Shown here: piece after piece, positions 1-8,120 of the stretch | How positions within the stretch are numbered: position 1 is the stretch's first letter | Layout: every line of letters begins with the position of its first letter | IMG/VR virus record: IMGVR_UViG_3300018420_000026 | Span: 1-48,644 of that record | DNA length: 48,644 bases | Source of the DNA: a virus | Reading direction: 5' to 3' (one strand) | Program-made: the position numbers and the translations under genes | The notes under the pieces: model-generated | The model's input: the letters and a program-made list of their open reading frames with translations, nothing else | Database searches by the model: none | What the model was told of the DNA's origin: nothing

Positions 1-117
1 AACATTTTTATATTCTGATGCTGTTTCACGATACCAGTCACGTGCTTTCTGTGTACGTGCGGGTATTTGTCCAGCACGAACACCTTTGGTTAGTATCTCA
101 TCAAAAAGTGTTGCCAT
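1..117 (-). CDS. Partial gene, N-terminal 39 residues; possibly gp2 (DNA end protector)
   Basis: A minus-strand reading frame starts at the ATG on 117-115 and stays open to the window edge. The first residues are MATLFDEILTKGVRAGQIPA, followed by a basic, helical-looking stretch with a DWYRE motif. The start overlaps the stop of the nuclease gene by one base (TAATG), the same junction as between that gene and gp4, so the three genes look like one co-transcribed unit. In T4, genes 2 and 3 lie next to gene 4 on the same strand. That makes gp2 the first candidate, but this rests on position and a vague resemblance. The product is not firmly recognised. Confidence 0.6.
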   Translation of the reverse strand, partial: MATLFDEILTKGVRAGQIPARTQKARDWYRETASEYKNV

Positions 118-560
118 TATAGTTCTACAATACCTGCCTTGATTAAGTGTCCTCTGTTCTCTAAATGCTCAAAAACAATATCTTGTTTGCTTTGACCATG
201 ATAAGGAACAGCGTGATGCTCTTCAATCATAATTTTTGTGACTGGACGCCATGCATCTGTAGTTGCATCATAGACATCAAAGTCACCAAGGATACGACCA
301 AACTTACCCTTCATATCCTCACCCTTCTTACTGATTTGTGTACGTAACACTGGGTTAGGACCTAATAATTCTTTGAGGCGTGCTTTCGCCGCCAAACCAA
401 ATTTCTTTTCTACTTTGTCTCGTGTACGTGATTCTGGTGTATCAATGCCCATAATCCTTACACGTTCTTTCTTCATCCATATACCGAAACCGAGATCAAT
501 ATCTACATCCACTGTATCGCCATCAATTACTTTCACTACCTTACATTTATAATCGTACAT
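117..560 (-). CDS. Staphylococcal nuclease-like (SNase/thermonuclease fold) protein
   Basis: The 147-residue product has the SNase core. An N-terminal strand carries VIDGDTVDVDID (residues 11-22). It is followed by R35 and the IDTPE motif with D40, T41 and E43, and a later FGR motif with R89. In staphylococcal nuclease the active site is D21, R35, D40, T41, E43 and R87, so the catalytic set appears intact. The family cleaves DNA or RNA phosphodiester bonds with calcium. No signal peptide is seen, so it should act in the infected cell. The gene lies between gp4 and an unidentified partial gene, with TAATG overlaps on both sides, which suggests co-expression with head-completion functions. A role in trimming DNA ends or degrading host DNA is inference. 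Confidence 0.85.
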   Translation of the reverse strand: MYDYKCKVVKVIDGDTVDVDIDLGFGIWMKKERVRIMGIDTPESRTRDKVEKKFGLAAKARLKELLGPNPVLRTQISKKGEDMKGKFGRILGDFDVYDATTDAWRPVTKIMIEEHHAVPYHGQSKQDIVFEHLENRGHLIKAGIVEL

Positions 561-1006
561 TATTTTATCCCTAAGTGATCTTCGTGCATTATTTGAAAGC
601 GATACCCTCTATCAATACAATATTCTTGTGCTGCTTTCCACTTTGCGCTATTGATACCCCATTCTTTTACTTCACGAATATAACGCTGGGTAGGTTTGCT
701 TCCTGATTTTTTTGGCACAGGAGGCGAGCATTGATATTTTGGTTTCACTTCTATTAAAATTTTTTCTTTCTTGTTATCTTTATTTATCATCTCAACATAA
801 AAATCAGGAAAATATCTGTGCATTCTTCCATCAATAGGCGAACGATACGGAATAACAATCTCCTCACTGTTCCATAATAATACGCCAGGATGCTTATCAA
901 GGTAAGACATCAATTTTAATTCCCAACCACTACGATAAATTATATTTGTTGAATCGCCTTTATACTTTTGTGGGTTGCGAGGTTTAAATTTTCCTTGGTA
1001 CTTCAT
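560..1006 (-). CDS. gp4: Head completion protein gp4 (T4 gp4/gp50 family)
   Basis: The 148-residue product matches the family's length (about 150 in T4) and its conserved start: a basic GKFKPRNPQKYKGD, then IIYRSGWELK, then the IPYRSPIDGRMHRYFPDF block. gp4 acts late in head assembly, when DNA-filled heads are made ready for tail joining. The sequence also fits a PD-(D/E)XK nuclease core: E29 in the WELK helix, P67-D68 in RYFPDF, and E86-V87-K88 in ILIEVKPK. Nuclease activity is inferred from this pattern only. The gene is divergent from gp48, as T4 gene 4 is from gene 53, and a late-promoter box on its strand lies at 1048-1041. It overlaps the nuclease gene by one base. Confidence 0.9.
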   Translation of the reverse strand: MKYQGKFKPRNPQKYKGDSTNIIYRSGWELKLMSYLDKHPGVLLWNSEEIVIPYRSPIDGRMHRYFPDFYVEMINKDNKKEKILIEVKPKYQCSPPVPKKSGSKPTQRYIREVKEWGINSAKWKAAQEYCIDRGYRFQIMHEDHLGIK

Positions 1007-1016
1007 AAGTTGCTCA

Positions 1017-1024
1017 TATAAATA
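1017..1024 (+). promoter_or_regulatory. T4-type late promoter box (TATAAATA) for gp48 and the baseplate genes
   Basis: An exact TATAAATA, the T4 late-promoter -10 consensus recognised by the phage gp55 sigma factor, lies 38 bases before the gp48 start. With usual spacing, transcription would start near 1030 and give a leader of about 33 bases with an AGGA ribosome site at 1050-1053. It faces an identical box on the other strand at 1048-1041. Confidence 0.85.
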
Positions 1025-1040
1025 AAGTTATCACTTTATG

Positions 1041-1048
1041 TATTTATA
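1041..1048 (-). promoter_or_regulatory. T4-type late promoter box (TATAAATA) for gp4 and downstream minus-strand genes
   Basis: The plus strand reads TATTTATA, so the minus strand carries an exact TATAAATA, 35 bases before the gp4 start codon. The expected start point is near 1035, so its RNA would cross the plus-strand box at 1017-1024. The two boxes form the ends of a 32-base region that also holds an inner inverted repeat (ATAAAG at 1022-1027, CTTTAT at 1034-1039). Confidence 0.8.
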
Positions 1049-1062
1049 CAGGACAAATGTAA

Positions 1063-2394
1063 ATGGCAGAAACAACCTCAGCGAATATTGCAAATGTAAT
1101 AAAAGGTGCTGCAAAAAATGCTGTACGCTCAATGACGCCAGCAGACGCCAAGGCACAAGCAAAGAATGAAGATGGTATTGTTAAACTTAAATACCCTAAT
1201 CAAGAACCTGCGCATCAAATGATATTAAAATTTTACGAGTATGAATACTCTAGAGTCATATCAGGAGAAGGAAAGTATCAGGCACAAGCATCTATTGCGC
1301 TACCTTTACCACAAAATTTTATCGAGGCAACACGACTCGAGATTGGTGGATCACAACTAGGGATATTAGGTGCTTTGACAACTGATTTGCTAGGTGGAAC
1401 ATTAGCAGGAACTGCAGGATCAAACATTAAACAAGATATTTTTAATGCAGATGGCACATTAAAAGATGCTACATCTTTAGCAAAAGGATTAGGTTCTTCT
1501 TTCGAGGGTGCAATCGCTGCAGGTGCTGATGCCGCTGTATATCTTACAAAAGCAGTTGCGGGTAAAATCTCTCCACAAATAGGACAAGGTATTTCCGCAT
1601 CATCAGGTTCTGCTGTAAACAATCAGGCAACGCTTATATTCGATGGCCTCGACTTAAAAATTCATAACTTCGAATGGGTATTCTCTCCAAAAAATGCTGA
1701 GGATCAAAAATTATTAGATGATGTTATGAGAACAATTAATTATTTTATTCATCCTGATTATAAATCTCCCATAAAAGGTCTTGATTCAAAAACTCTTAAG
1801 AGAACAGTCAGCAGAGGTTTGTTGACTTATCCCGCACTAATGGAAGTAACATTAATCGGTGTGAGTGGTAACCTAGATTTATTGTTCCGCACTAAAAAAT
1901 ATTTAATGGTCAACAACTTTAACATTGATTATAGTGCAGGCGGTAACCTTATGTTGAATAAAGGTGGTCAACCAGGTGTTATTCGTTGCTCGATGAACGT
2001 AACAGAAAGCGAGATACGTACTCGTGCCGACTATCGAGACGGATTGCCGGGTAACCTAGGACAAGATCAAGCGGTTGTTGATCCTGTTTCGAATGAAGAT
2101 GGCGGATTCCAAGTCGATAGCCTTGTAAACGCACTAACAAAACCTAATGAAGATGGACAGGATCAAGACCCTGCTGTTGAGTCAGGCACAGACGATGTTG
2201 CTGGATCAAATGAAGATTCACCTGACGATAGAACAATTGCGTATAGAGTCGCCGTCGGAACTAATTCAAGAGGTCGAACGACTTATGATTTTTATAACGC
2301 CGCTGGTAAAAAATTAAGAAGCAATGAACAAGATCTTCGAAATCAATACCCACCCAAATCACAATTCCTTGCGAATCCTCCAGTCGATAGGTAA
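1063..2394 (+). CDS. gp48: Baseplate tail tube cap gp48
   Basis: The 443-residue product is longer than T4 gp48 (364). Two blocks align by eye with T4 gp48: the IHNFEWVFSPKNAEDQ segment, followed by a helix ending in NYFIHPDY, and the MLNKGGQPGVIRCSMNVTES segment before a final REI-like motif. gp48 sits on the hub and nucleates the tail tube with gp54. The middle (about residues 90-180) is rich in Gly and Ala. After about residue 340 there is an acidic, low-complexity tail (NEDGQDQDPAVESGTDDV) and then a short basic C-terminus that T4 gp48 lacks. The ATG at 1063 is chosen because the nearer ATG at 1057 is followed at once by TAA. An AGGA lies nine bases upstream. Confidence 0.8.
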   Translation: MAETTSANIANVIKGAAKNAVRSMTPADAKAQAKNEDGIVKLKYPNQEPAHQMILKFYEYEYSRVISGEGKYQAQASIALPLPQNFIEATRLEIGGSQLGILGALTTDLLGGTLAGTAGSNIKQDIFNADGTLKDATSLAKGLGSSFEGAIAAGADAAVYLTKAVAGKISPQIGQGISASSGSAVNNQATLIFDGLDLKIHNFEWVFSPKNAEDQKLLDDVMRTINYFIHPDYKSPIKGLDSKTLKRTVSRGLLTYPALMEVTLIGVSGNLDLLFRTKKYLMVNNFNIDYSAGGNLMLNKGGQPGVIRCSMNVTESEIRTRADYRDGLPGNLGQDQAVVDPVSNEDGGFQVDSLVNALTKPNEDGQDQDPAVESGTDDVAGSNEDSPDDRTIAYRVAVGTNSRGRTTYDFYNAAGKKLRSNEQDLRNQYPPKSQFLANPPVDR

Positions 2395-2399
2395 CTTAT

Positions 2400-2978
2400 A
2401 TGTATTTTAAATCATTCCCAACAACAAATTGGAACGGACAGGAGATGGTTGATCTGTCCAGACGTGCGGACATCCTACAAAAATTAAAAGGAGATCCATT
2501 ATTATTCCTTCCATATACATTAGAGGAAGATGATTCGATGGAGTCAGTCGCTGATTTTTATTATGGCGATGCAAAACTATCATGGTTAATCGCAATGGCA
2601 AATGGAATTGTGGATCCTTACACAGATTTTTGGAAGCGTGAAGATGTATTGCATCGCTTTATCGCAGAAAAATATGCCGAGGAATGTAAAGCGTCTTTAA
2701 ATTTAGATTACACACCAGAAGACGATCAAATCATTCGATGGACACAAGACACAAATTACCTCGACAACATAGTTCATTACTATTCAATCAATTCCGATGA
2801 GTTAATTATTTCACGCAAGACACAGGAAGGCGGAAAGTATGCTTCTGCCGAGTTCGTTCCATTAAGATATTATGAATATGAAGTGAAAGAAAACGAAAAG
2901 AAAAGAAATATTTCTGTAATCGCAACGCAATACGTTGCTCAAATCATTGACGAGATGAAAACAATTCTAAATGACTAG
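2400..2978 (+). CDS. gp53: Baseplate wedge subunit gp53
   Basis: The 192-residue product is the same size as T4 gp53 (196). The N-terminus has MVDLSRRADIL. Residues about 38-90 form a LysM-like region: a YTLEEDDSMESVADFYYGD stretch, then LSWLIAMANGIVDPYTDFW, which matches the gp53 family pattern of a short helical unit ending in NDIxDPxxDW. gp53 binds gp6-gp7-gp8-gp25 wedges and lets six of them join round the hub. It lies 5 bases after gp48, with an AGG ribosome site inside the end of the upstream gene, and overlaps the next gene by eight bases, so it should be translated from the same late transcript. Confidence 0.88.
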   Translation: MYFKSFPTTNWNGQEMVDLSRRADILQKLKGDPLLFLPYTLEEDDSMESVADFYYGDAKLSWLIAMANGIVDPYTDFWKREDVLHRFIAEKYAEECKASLNLDYTPEDDQIIRWTQDTNYLDNIVHYYSINSDELIISRKTQEGGKYASAEFVPLRYYEYEVKENEKKRNISVIATQYVAQIIDEMKTILND

Positions 2979-4458
2979 CCCTAAGATCGCACCACATGCA
3001 GGATACGTAGACATTGCTAAACTTCTATTAGTTTCGCATGAATCCGGTTCGTCAATCGATATTCTAGGCAACTATATCGAGATCAATATCAACGAATCAA
3101 TTAAAAATCCATACGTTGACGGATACATTGACATAGTCGACTCATATGGTTTGATATATCCTACCGTCTCCGATAACGCAGAAGGTAACTTCTTTCATGT
3201 GCGAGGAGAAGAGTATCTACATATAGAGTATTACGACTACGAAACATTTAATGACGCCACAAAACTACAAAAAGAAACTTATTTTGTATACGCAATCGAA
3301 CAAATATCTCAATTAGATAAGCGTAAAGAGACAGGATTACAGTATAGATTATACTTTACATCTCCTTCAAAAATATTCTCAGACACAAAACAGATCAATA
3401 AAGCATATAGAAACATGACTTATTCAGAAATGGTCGAAGCAATCTATAAAGAATACTATGAAGATCTCGTGATGGAAGTGTGTCCCACTAAAGATAAAGG
3501 CGGAACTAACCTTATCGTACGTAAAGAGATAGAGATCGAACCCACGCAAGGCAAATTCACAATCGTCATTCCAGGATTAAGTCCTCAGGAAGCAATACAG
3601 ATGATAGGAAGACGAGCGTATAGCGAAAAAAATTCAAGCAGTTTTTTCCTATTTTTCGAGACGAGAGAGAAATTTTATTTTTGTACCTCGGAATACTTAG
3701 TAGAAAAGAATCGAATAAATTTAATTGATCCCTTGCATTCATTTGAGTATTCTCACGGTCAAGATGACAATTCTCCTGACGGACAGCAACGTGCGCAGCA
3801 ACTCATAACCGATGGGACCTTTCCGTCTATCAACTCGATGGAAGCGATCAAAGCGCAAGCGTATTCAGCGAGAGTATCCGAGATCGACTTATCAAATCGA
3901 GACATCAATCACTTCTATTATCATTACAAAGATAACTATTTGGGTTATGAGAACGTAGATGATCGACCACAGTTACAGAACTCTTCTAAGTTTATATCAC
4001 AAACGACTGGAGATGTCAACCATATAGATGAGAGTTATGTGTTTAAAGATTATCATAACATTGGCGAGAACTATGATCGACAAGCGAATTACGATAGAGA
4101 GTATCCATATTATAAAGAAGTTCTTTCGACAAAGCCTGTATTTAATTATCACTTTATGAAGGGTATGATGGGAGGTAACATTCCAGGTCGTATTGCTTTA
4201 TATCCAGGACAGTTAATAGATGTATTGATTCCAGAGTATTCTGTGTTATCTATGAAAGAACACACGATGCCAGATAAATATTTTGGTGGGACGCAAATGG
4301 TTGCGGGAATAATGCATAAAATAGTTGACAACACATGGAAAAGTGCTATACAGTATAGTAAGACATTACGTGGTGGAGGTTCGGAACCGAATAAACCAGG
4401 ATCTGCTGAACCCCCTTCATTTGATTCCACAACAACAACATCAGATATAACAGGATAA
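2971..4458 (+). CDS. gp27: Baseplate hub protein, gp27-like
   Basis: The 495-residue product fits gp27, whose trimer forms the torus between the spike and the tail tube. Support is partly positional: it lies just before the gp5-like spike gene, and gp27 and gp5 form one complex. The sequence is also consistent. The N-terminus has SIDILGNYIEININESIKNP, typical of the first tail-tube-like domain. The C-terminal part has YPGQLIDVLIPEY followed by a GIMHKIVDNTWKSAIQYSKT strand pair, like the end of gp27, where the loop is followed by VDEVIHELSNNNSVTHLY. It ends in a Ser/Thr/Pro-rich tail. Overlap with gp53 is ATGACTAG, which points to coupled translation. It is longer than T4 gp27 (391). Confidence 0.68.
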   Translation: MTSPKIAPHAGYVDIAKLLLVSHESGSSIDILGNYIEININESIKNPYVDGYIDIVDSYGLIYPTVSDNAEGNFFHVRGEEYLHIEYYDYETFNDATKLQKETYFVYAIEQISQLDKRKETGLQYRLYFTSPSKIFSDTKQINKAYRNMTYSEMVEAIYKEYYEDLVMEVCPTKDKGGTNLIVRKEIEIEPTQGKFTIVIPGLSPQEAIQMIGRRAYSEKNSSSFFLFFETREKFYFCTSEYLVEKNRINLIDPLHSFEYSHGQDDNSPDGQQRAQQLITDGTFPSINSMEAIKAQAYSARVSEIDLSNRDINHFYYHYKDNYLGYENVDDRPQLQNSSKFISQTTGDVNHIDESYVFKDYHNIGENYDRQANYDREYPYYKEVLSTKPVFNYHFMKGMMGGNIPGRIALYPGQLIDVLIPEYSVLSMKEHTMPDKYFGGTQMVAGIMHKIVDNTWKSAIQYSKTLRGGGSEPNKPGSAEPPSFDSTTTTSDITG

Positions 4459-4464
4459 TATAGT

Positions 4465-6237
4465 ATGGCAGGTATTGGACAATTTACACACTTTGTTGGA
4501 TTCGTAGTTGGTCGTGAGGATGGGCAGAACTTAGGTCGTGTAAAAGTTAAAGCATTAGGTTATCATGATCTTGATCCGGGAGTTGTGTCTGCGGATGATT
4601 TACCATGGGCGCCTGTTGTTGATGGTACATATGGTGCGGTATCATCTGTGCCACTTGTAGGCGATTGGGTATTGGGTGCGTTCTTGGATGGCAGGGAAGG
4701 ACAACATCCTATTGTCTTGGGTCGTATCCCAGGCTATAACTCGCAGGCTCCTGCTGGAACGGATACTAACGGAACTGAAGTTGCTGAATATACTGTAAGC
4801 GCTGATATGTTTGGTAAGTTTCCTTTACATCCTGCTATGGGCGGTGAAGGTGTTGATGAAATAGAAAGTATTGTTGCGAGTGCGACTCCTACAAGAACAA
4901 ATGACGATGATTTATTAGATGCTTTTAATCGTAAGCATACAGAAGAGTTAGGAGAGATACCAGAAAGAGATCTTGACAATCGTGTATTATCATCTGTAGA
5001 CGATCAACAATATATGTTAATGACTGAAGAAGGTTGTTTACAAATTGTACACCATACAGGTTCTATTATACAATTTAATGATAATGGTGATATATTAATT
5101 AAGACGACTGGTACGAAAGGTATTCAACAAATGGTTGGCGGTGGTGTTGTTGAAGACGCTGCTGGTGATGTGAATAAAATGGTTGGACAAGATTATACAT
5201 TAAAAGTTGACATGAATGGTAAAATGTACTTTGGTGGCGATCTCGATATTGAATGTGAGAACTTTACATTAACGTCTCGTGGCGAAACAACAATCAATGC
5301 AGGCGCCAAGATGATATTGAATACTCATGCGAATATGCAAGTCAATTCTGCTTCGGATATGGATATTGTATCTGAACAAAGATTAAAAATTCATTCAATT
5401 GATTTAACAACACTACACTCTGATCAAAATGGTATTTACCTATATGCAGGTGGTGCGAATAATAATATTGATATTAGTTCCGGTTCATTAAGAATGTCTA
5501 CGTATATTGGTGATGATGAAGATGCCCATACAGGTTCAATCGATATATTAAGTGCAAATAACATGCGTATTGAAACGAAAGGAACCCCTGCAGATTCATC
5601 GCCTAGCTCCCAAGACATTGAGGACTCAGAGGGTTTCTTTGATATTAAGTCATCAGCAGGTATGCGCTTATCAACAGTAGGCGATAATTTAAGTATACAC
5701 TCTGAAAAACAGATGCATGTGAATGCGCAAGAGAAAATAGCAATGAGATCTGCGTACGAAGATATATACTTGTCATCAGAGCAACAAATGAAAATATCAT
5801 CTAGAAGTTCAACAATGGATTTACAATCAAAACAAGATATGCGTATAGGTACAAATGCAAATGGACATTTAGATGCCTCTGCTTGGTATATTGATGATTA
5901 TGTCTATATGGCAGGTGGTGGTGCTACCGCATATAATGAACCAGCAAGTACTTATTTTGAGAACTTAGCTCCTCCCGCTATATTAGCAGAGATTGCTGCT
6001 GATACACGTACTAAAGACGGATCGGGTGATAGTGAAGAGGCGGATCCTGTTAAAGCATCTGCTGTGAATAAGGAAGCATTTAAAGAAGGTAATCTTGTGT
6101 TACACGGTGCAGGTCCTACGCCGCCTAAGAGTCAAGGTGAAGAAAAAGGTTATAAACAAAAAGATCAGGTAGGTACAATACCAAGTCCTGGTAATACGAA
6201 TACCGCATTATCAACGGAGAATGTAGACGATGAGTAA
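4465..6237 (+). CDS. gp5: Central spike protein, gp5-like, without lysozyme domain
   Basis: The 590-residue product starts with the gp5 OB-fold: FVGFVVGREDGQNLGRVKVK, DLPWAPVVDGTYG, VGDWVLGAFLDG and HPIVLGRIPGY, up to about residue 95. In T4 the OB domain is followed by a lysozyme domain with the E-8x-D-5x-T motif. Here that region is a short linker with a conserved EEGCLQIVHHTGS strand pair, and no lysozyme motif is seen. Residues about 240-490 are short beta repeats (NFTLTSRGETTINAGAKM, MQVNSASDMDIVSEQRLKI and so on), as in the gp5 C-terminal triple-stranded needle. It should form the membrane-piercing spike trimer below the gp27 hub. The C-terminus is a Gly/Pro-rich tail. It overlaps the next gene by eight bases (ATGAGTAA). 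Confidence 0.83.
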   Translation: MAGIGQFTHFVGFVVGREDGQNLGRVKVKALGYHDLDPGVVSADDLPWAPVVDGTYGAVSSVPLVGDWVLGAFLDGREGQHPIVLGRIPGYNSQAPAGTDTNGTEVAEYTVSADMFGKFPLHPAMGGEGVDEIESIVASATPTRTNDDDLLDAFNRKHTEELGEIPERDLDNRVLSSVDDQQYMLMTEEGCLQIVHHTGSIIQFNDNGDILIKTTGTKGIQQMVGGGVVEDAAGDVNKMVGQDYTLKVDMNGKMYFGGDLDIECENFTLTSRGETTINAGAKMILNTHANMQVNSASDMDIVSEQRLKIHSIDLTTLHSDQNGIYLYAGGANNNIDISSGSLRMSTYIGDDEDAHTGSIDILSANNMRIETKGTPADSSPSSQDIEDSEGFFDIKSSAGMRLSTVGDNLSIHSEKQMHVNAQEKIAMRSAYEDIYLSSEQQMKISSRSSTMDLQSKQDMRIGTNANGHLDASAWYIDDYVYMAGGGATAYNEPASTYFENLAPPAILAEIAADTRTKDGSGDSEEADPVKASAVNKEAFKEGNLVLHGAGPTPPKSQGEEKGYKQKDQVGTIPSPGNTNTALSTENVDDE

Positions 6238-8086
6238 TTGCCCATCACAATTTGCACTAGCTATTAAGGAAGCAGGCGAACCATTTGCTGATGTATTGAC
6301 AGATGATGAACTTCTGAATCTCGCTGATCCCACAAAACAGTTTGATGATGATACACTTGCGTCTGTTACAGAACAATTAAATAATAAATTAAATGCACAA
6401 AGGAATGTACAAGAACCCGCTACTGTAACTGGTGCGGATTTCGGTAAGACATATCCTGTGTTAGATAGTCGTTTAGATGTAAATACCTTATCGACTGCTG
6501 AAGTTGCTATATTTGCGACTGAAACAGGGGCAACATTAACCAATCCTCCATTGCCAGGTCAAGCATCATTAGATATGTCTGACTGGACACCCGGTGCTCA
6601 AATACCTGCAGGTGTTGATTTGACATTAGGATTACTTGATAATTTCTTTGAAGAGAATATGGGGGCATCATTATCATCCGGTGCTTGTGCGGCATTCGCA
6701 TTGAAACTTGCTGTATTAGGGGGCATATTAAACACAATAAAAGGTAAGGCAGATTCATTAGGTGACATACCTGGACTTGATATTGGTGCATTTCCATCAT
6801 TAAAAGATTACTTAAAAGAGGCATTACCTGCTCAATTATCACTAGAAGCCATTAAAAAATCTATTGAAAAAACAATTGATGGTGTGCTAGAGAAGGTTAA
6901 AAAGCAAGCATCTTCAGTCGCATCGAGTATAGAGAACCTTGATAATACGATAACAGACGCCATTAATAGAGTAAATGCCTTTACATCTGATAAGAATAAA
7001 GACGGAATGATGGATGGTGTAGAGAAAATGGTTGCTAATCTTGCGTCTGGATTTGAGAAAATGGATGCAAAATCATTGGGATTATTGATGTTTCGCTTGT
7101 GTCAAGTGAGTGAAGCTATACAAGCATCCGGTGAAAAACCCATGAATAAATTGATAGCTGTCGCATCAGGTGTTGAACAAACCAAGCGAGCTGCAAAGAA
7201 TTTGAGTGCAAAGGCATCACAAACTGCGGTAGAGAGTGGTGCTACACGTATGGATCCCGCTGATGTGAACACGAAAAAAGAAGAAATACGTGATACACAA
7301 CGTGGTCGTAGCGGTAATGTGTGGGATATGGTTGAAGCATATAAGCAAACATATGGTGAAAATAATGATGGTATAGGTATGTCGAATGATCTTACACTGC
7401 ATGATGTAATGGAACTTAACCTTATGAAGGCATATCCAAAGGTGAAAAAGGCAAGACATTTACCGAAAAATGAACGAGAATGGGTAAAAGCATTACAAAC
7501 TGATACGAGTATTACGGGTGGAATAGGTCCTATTAAGTTTCAAGGTGCTTATAGTAATACTGATGGTAAAGGAGTATTAACACATATTGATAAAGCGGGT
7601 CGTGATACTGGGTCGCCAGGACCGGGTTGGACAAATGTGCATGAATCATTATGGGTACAATTAATAGATATGGCACGACAATTAGGTACCGATATTACAG
7701 TGACTCATGCTTGGAAGTACGAAACAAGGAATAAACTTCAAAAGAAAGGATATGCTGTAAAAATAGTGTATGATGATAATTTAGAAAATGCATTGGCATA
7801 TACTATAGCGGCGTCTCGTGCGGGAGTTAAAGAGATAATAACCGACACGAATGAAATGGTATTATATAAGGCACCTCGTGAATGGTTATTAGGTAAAGGG
7901 TTTTTGCAGAGATTAGATAATGTGACGAATACTACCTTACCTAATTCTCAAGCAAGGATTGATGGATTAAACACACTATCTAGTTTTGCTGTTAAGGGTG
8001 CATTGAGATGGCATAAGATGGATAACTGGCAATATTATGTTGCTCCTGCTGTTGGGGCATCTGCACCAGCCTCTACTGCAACTTAA
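6230..8086 (+). CDS. Hub-associated structural protein of unknown function; degenerate M15 peptidase-like C-terminus possible
   Basis: This 618-residue product was not assigned to a T4 gene. Residues 1-130 are acidic and of low complexity. Residues about 145-330 are helical, with likely coiled coil (LSLEAIKKSIEKTIDGVLEK, then NLDNTITDAINRVNAFT). The C-terminal third (from about 390) is globular. Residues about 474-530 read LIDMARQLGTDITVTHAW, then KKGYAVKIVYDD. This recalls the order of elements in M15 carboxypeptidase-like domains, but the metal-binding HxxGxxxD pattern is absent, so an active peptidase is not supported. Its start overlaps the stop of the spike gene, and it lies directly before gp25, so a structural role near the hub or an adapted wall-contact role is likely. 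The function is inference. Confidence 0.75.
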   Translation: MSNCPSQFALAIKEAGEPFADVLTDDELLNLADPTKQFDDDTLASVTEQLNNKLNAQRNVQEPATVTGADFGKTYPVLDSRLDVNTLSTAEVAIFATETGATLTNPPLPGQASLDMSDWTPGAQIPAGVDLTLGLLDNFFEENMGASLSSGACAAFALKLAVLGGILNTIKGKADSLGDIPGLDIGAFPSLKDYLKEALPAQLSLEAIKKSIEKTIDGVLEKVKKQASSVASSIENLDNTITDAINRVNAFTSDKNKDGMMDGVEKMVANLASGFEKMDAKSLGLLMFRLCQVSEAIQASGEKPMNKLIAVASGVEQTKRAAKNLSAKASQTAVESGATRMDPADVNTKKEEIRDTQRGRSGNVWDMVEAYKQTYGENNDGIGMSNDLTLHDVMELNLMKAYPKVKKARHLPKNEREWVKALQTDTSITGGIGPIKFQGAYSNTDGKGVLTHIDKAGRDTGSPGPGWTNVHESLWVQLIDMARQLGTDITVTHAWKYETRNKLQKKGYAVKIVYDDNLENALAYTIAASRAGVKEIITDTNEMVLYKAPREWLLGKGFLQRLDNVTNTTLPNSQARIDGLNTLSSFAVKGALRWHKMDNWQYYVAPAVGASAPASTAT

Positions 8087-8094
8087 CATAAATA
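8087..8094 (+). promoter_or_regulatory. Possible variant late promoter (CATAAATA) before gp25
   Basis: CATAAATA differs from the T4 late box only at the first base. It lies in one of the few real gaps (34 bases between genes), 27 bases before the gp25 start, with AAGGA as ribosome site further down. Position and near-consensus sequence support it, but it is weaker than the exact copies elsewhere in the window. Confidence 0.5.
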
Positions 8095-8120
8095 ATACAT
8101 AAACCAAGGAATAAGCATAT

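Noticed and set aside
1057-1062. ATG-TAA immediately before the gp48 ATG, a minimal start-stop
   Set aside because: It is only three bases from the AGGA site, too close for good initiation. A regulatory role cannot be supported from one case.
1278-1622. Minus-strand frame with CPICGEILP, which resembles a zinc knuckle
   Set aside because: It lies wholly inside gp48 on the other strand, has no ribosome site or partner Cys pair, and is best explained as chance.
7217-7459. Minus-strand frame with hydrophobic segments, a possible holin
   Set aside because: It is antisense to the 618-residue hub protein, lacks a ribosome site, and its hydrophobicity follows from AT-rich antisense codons.
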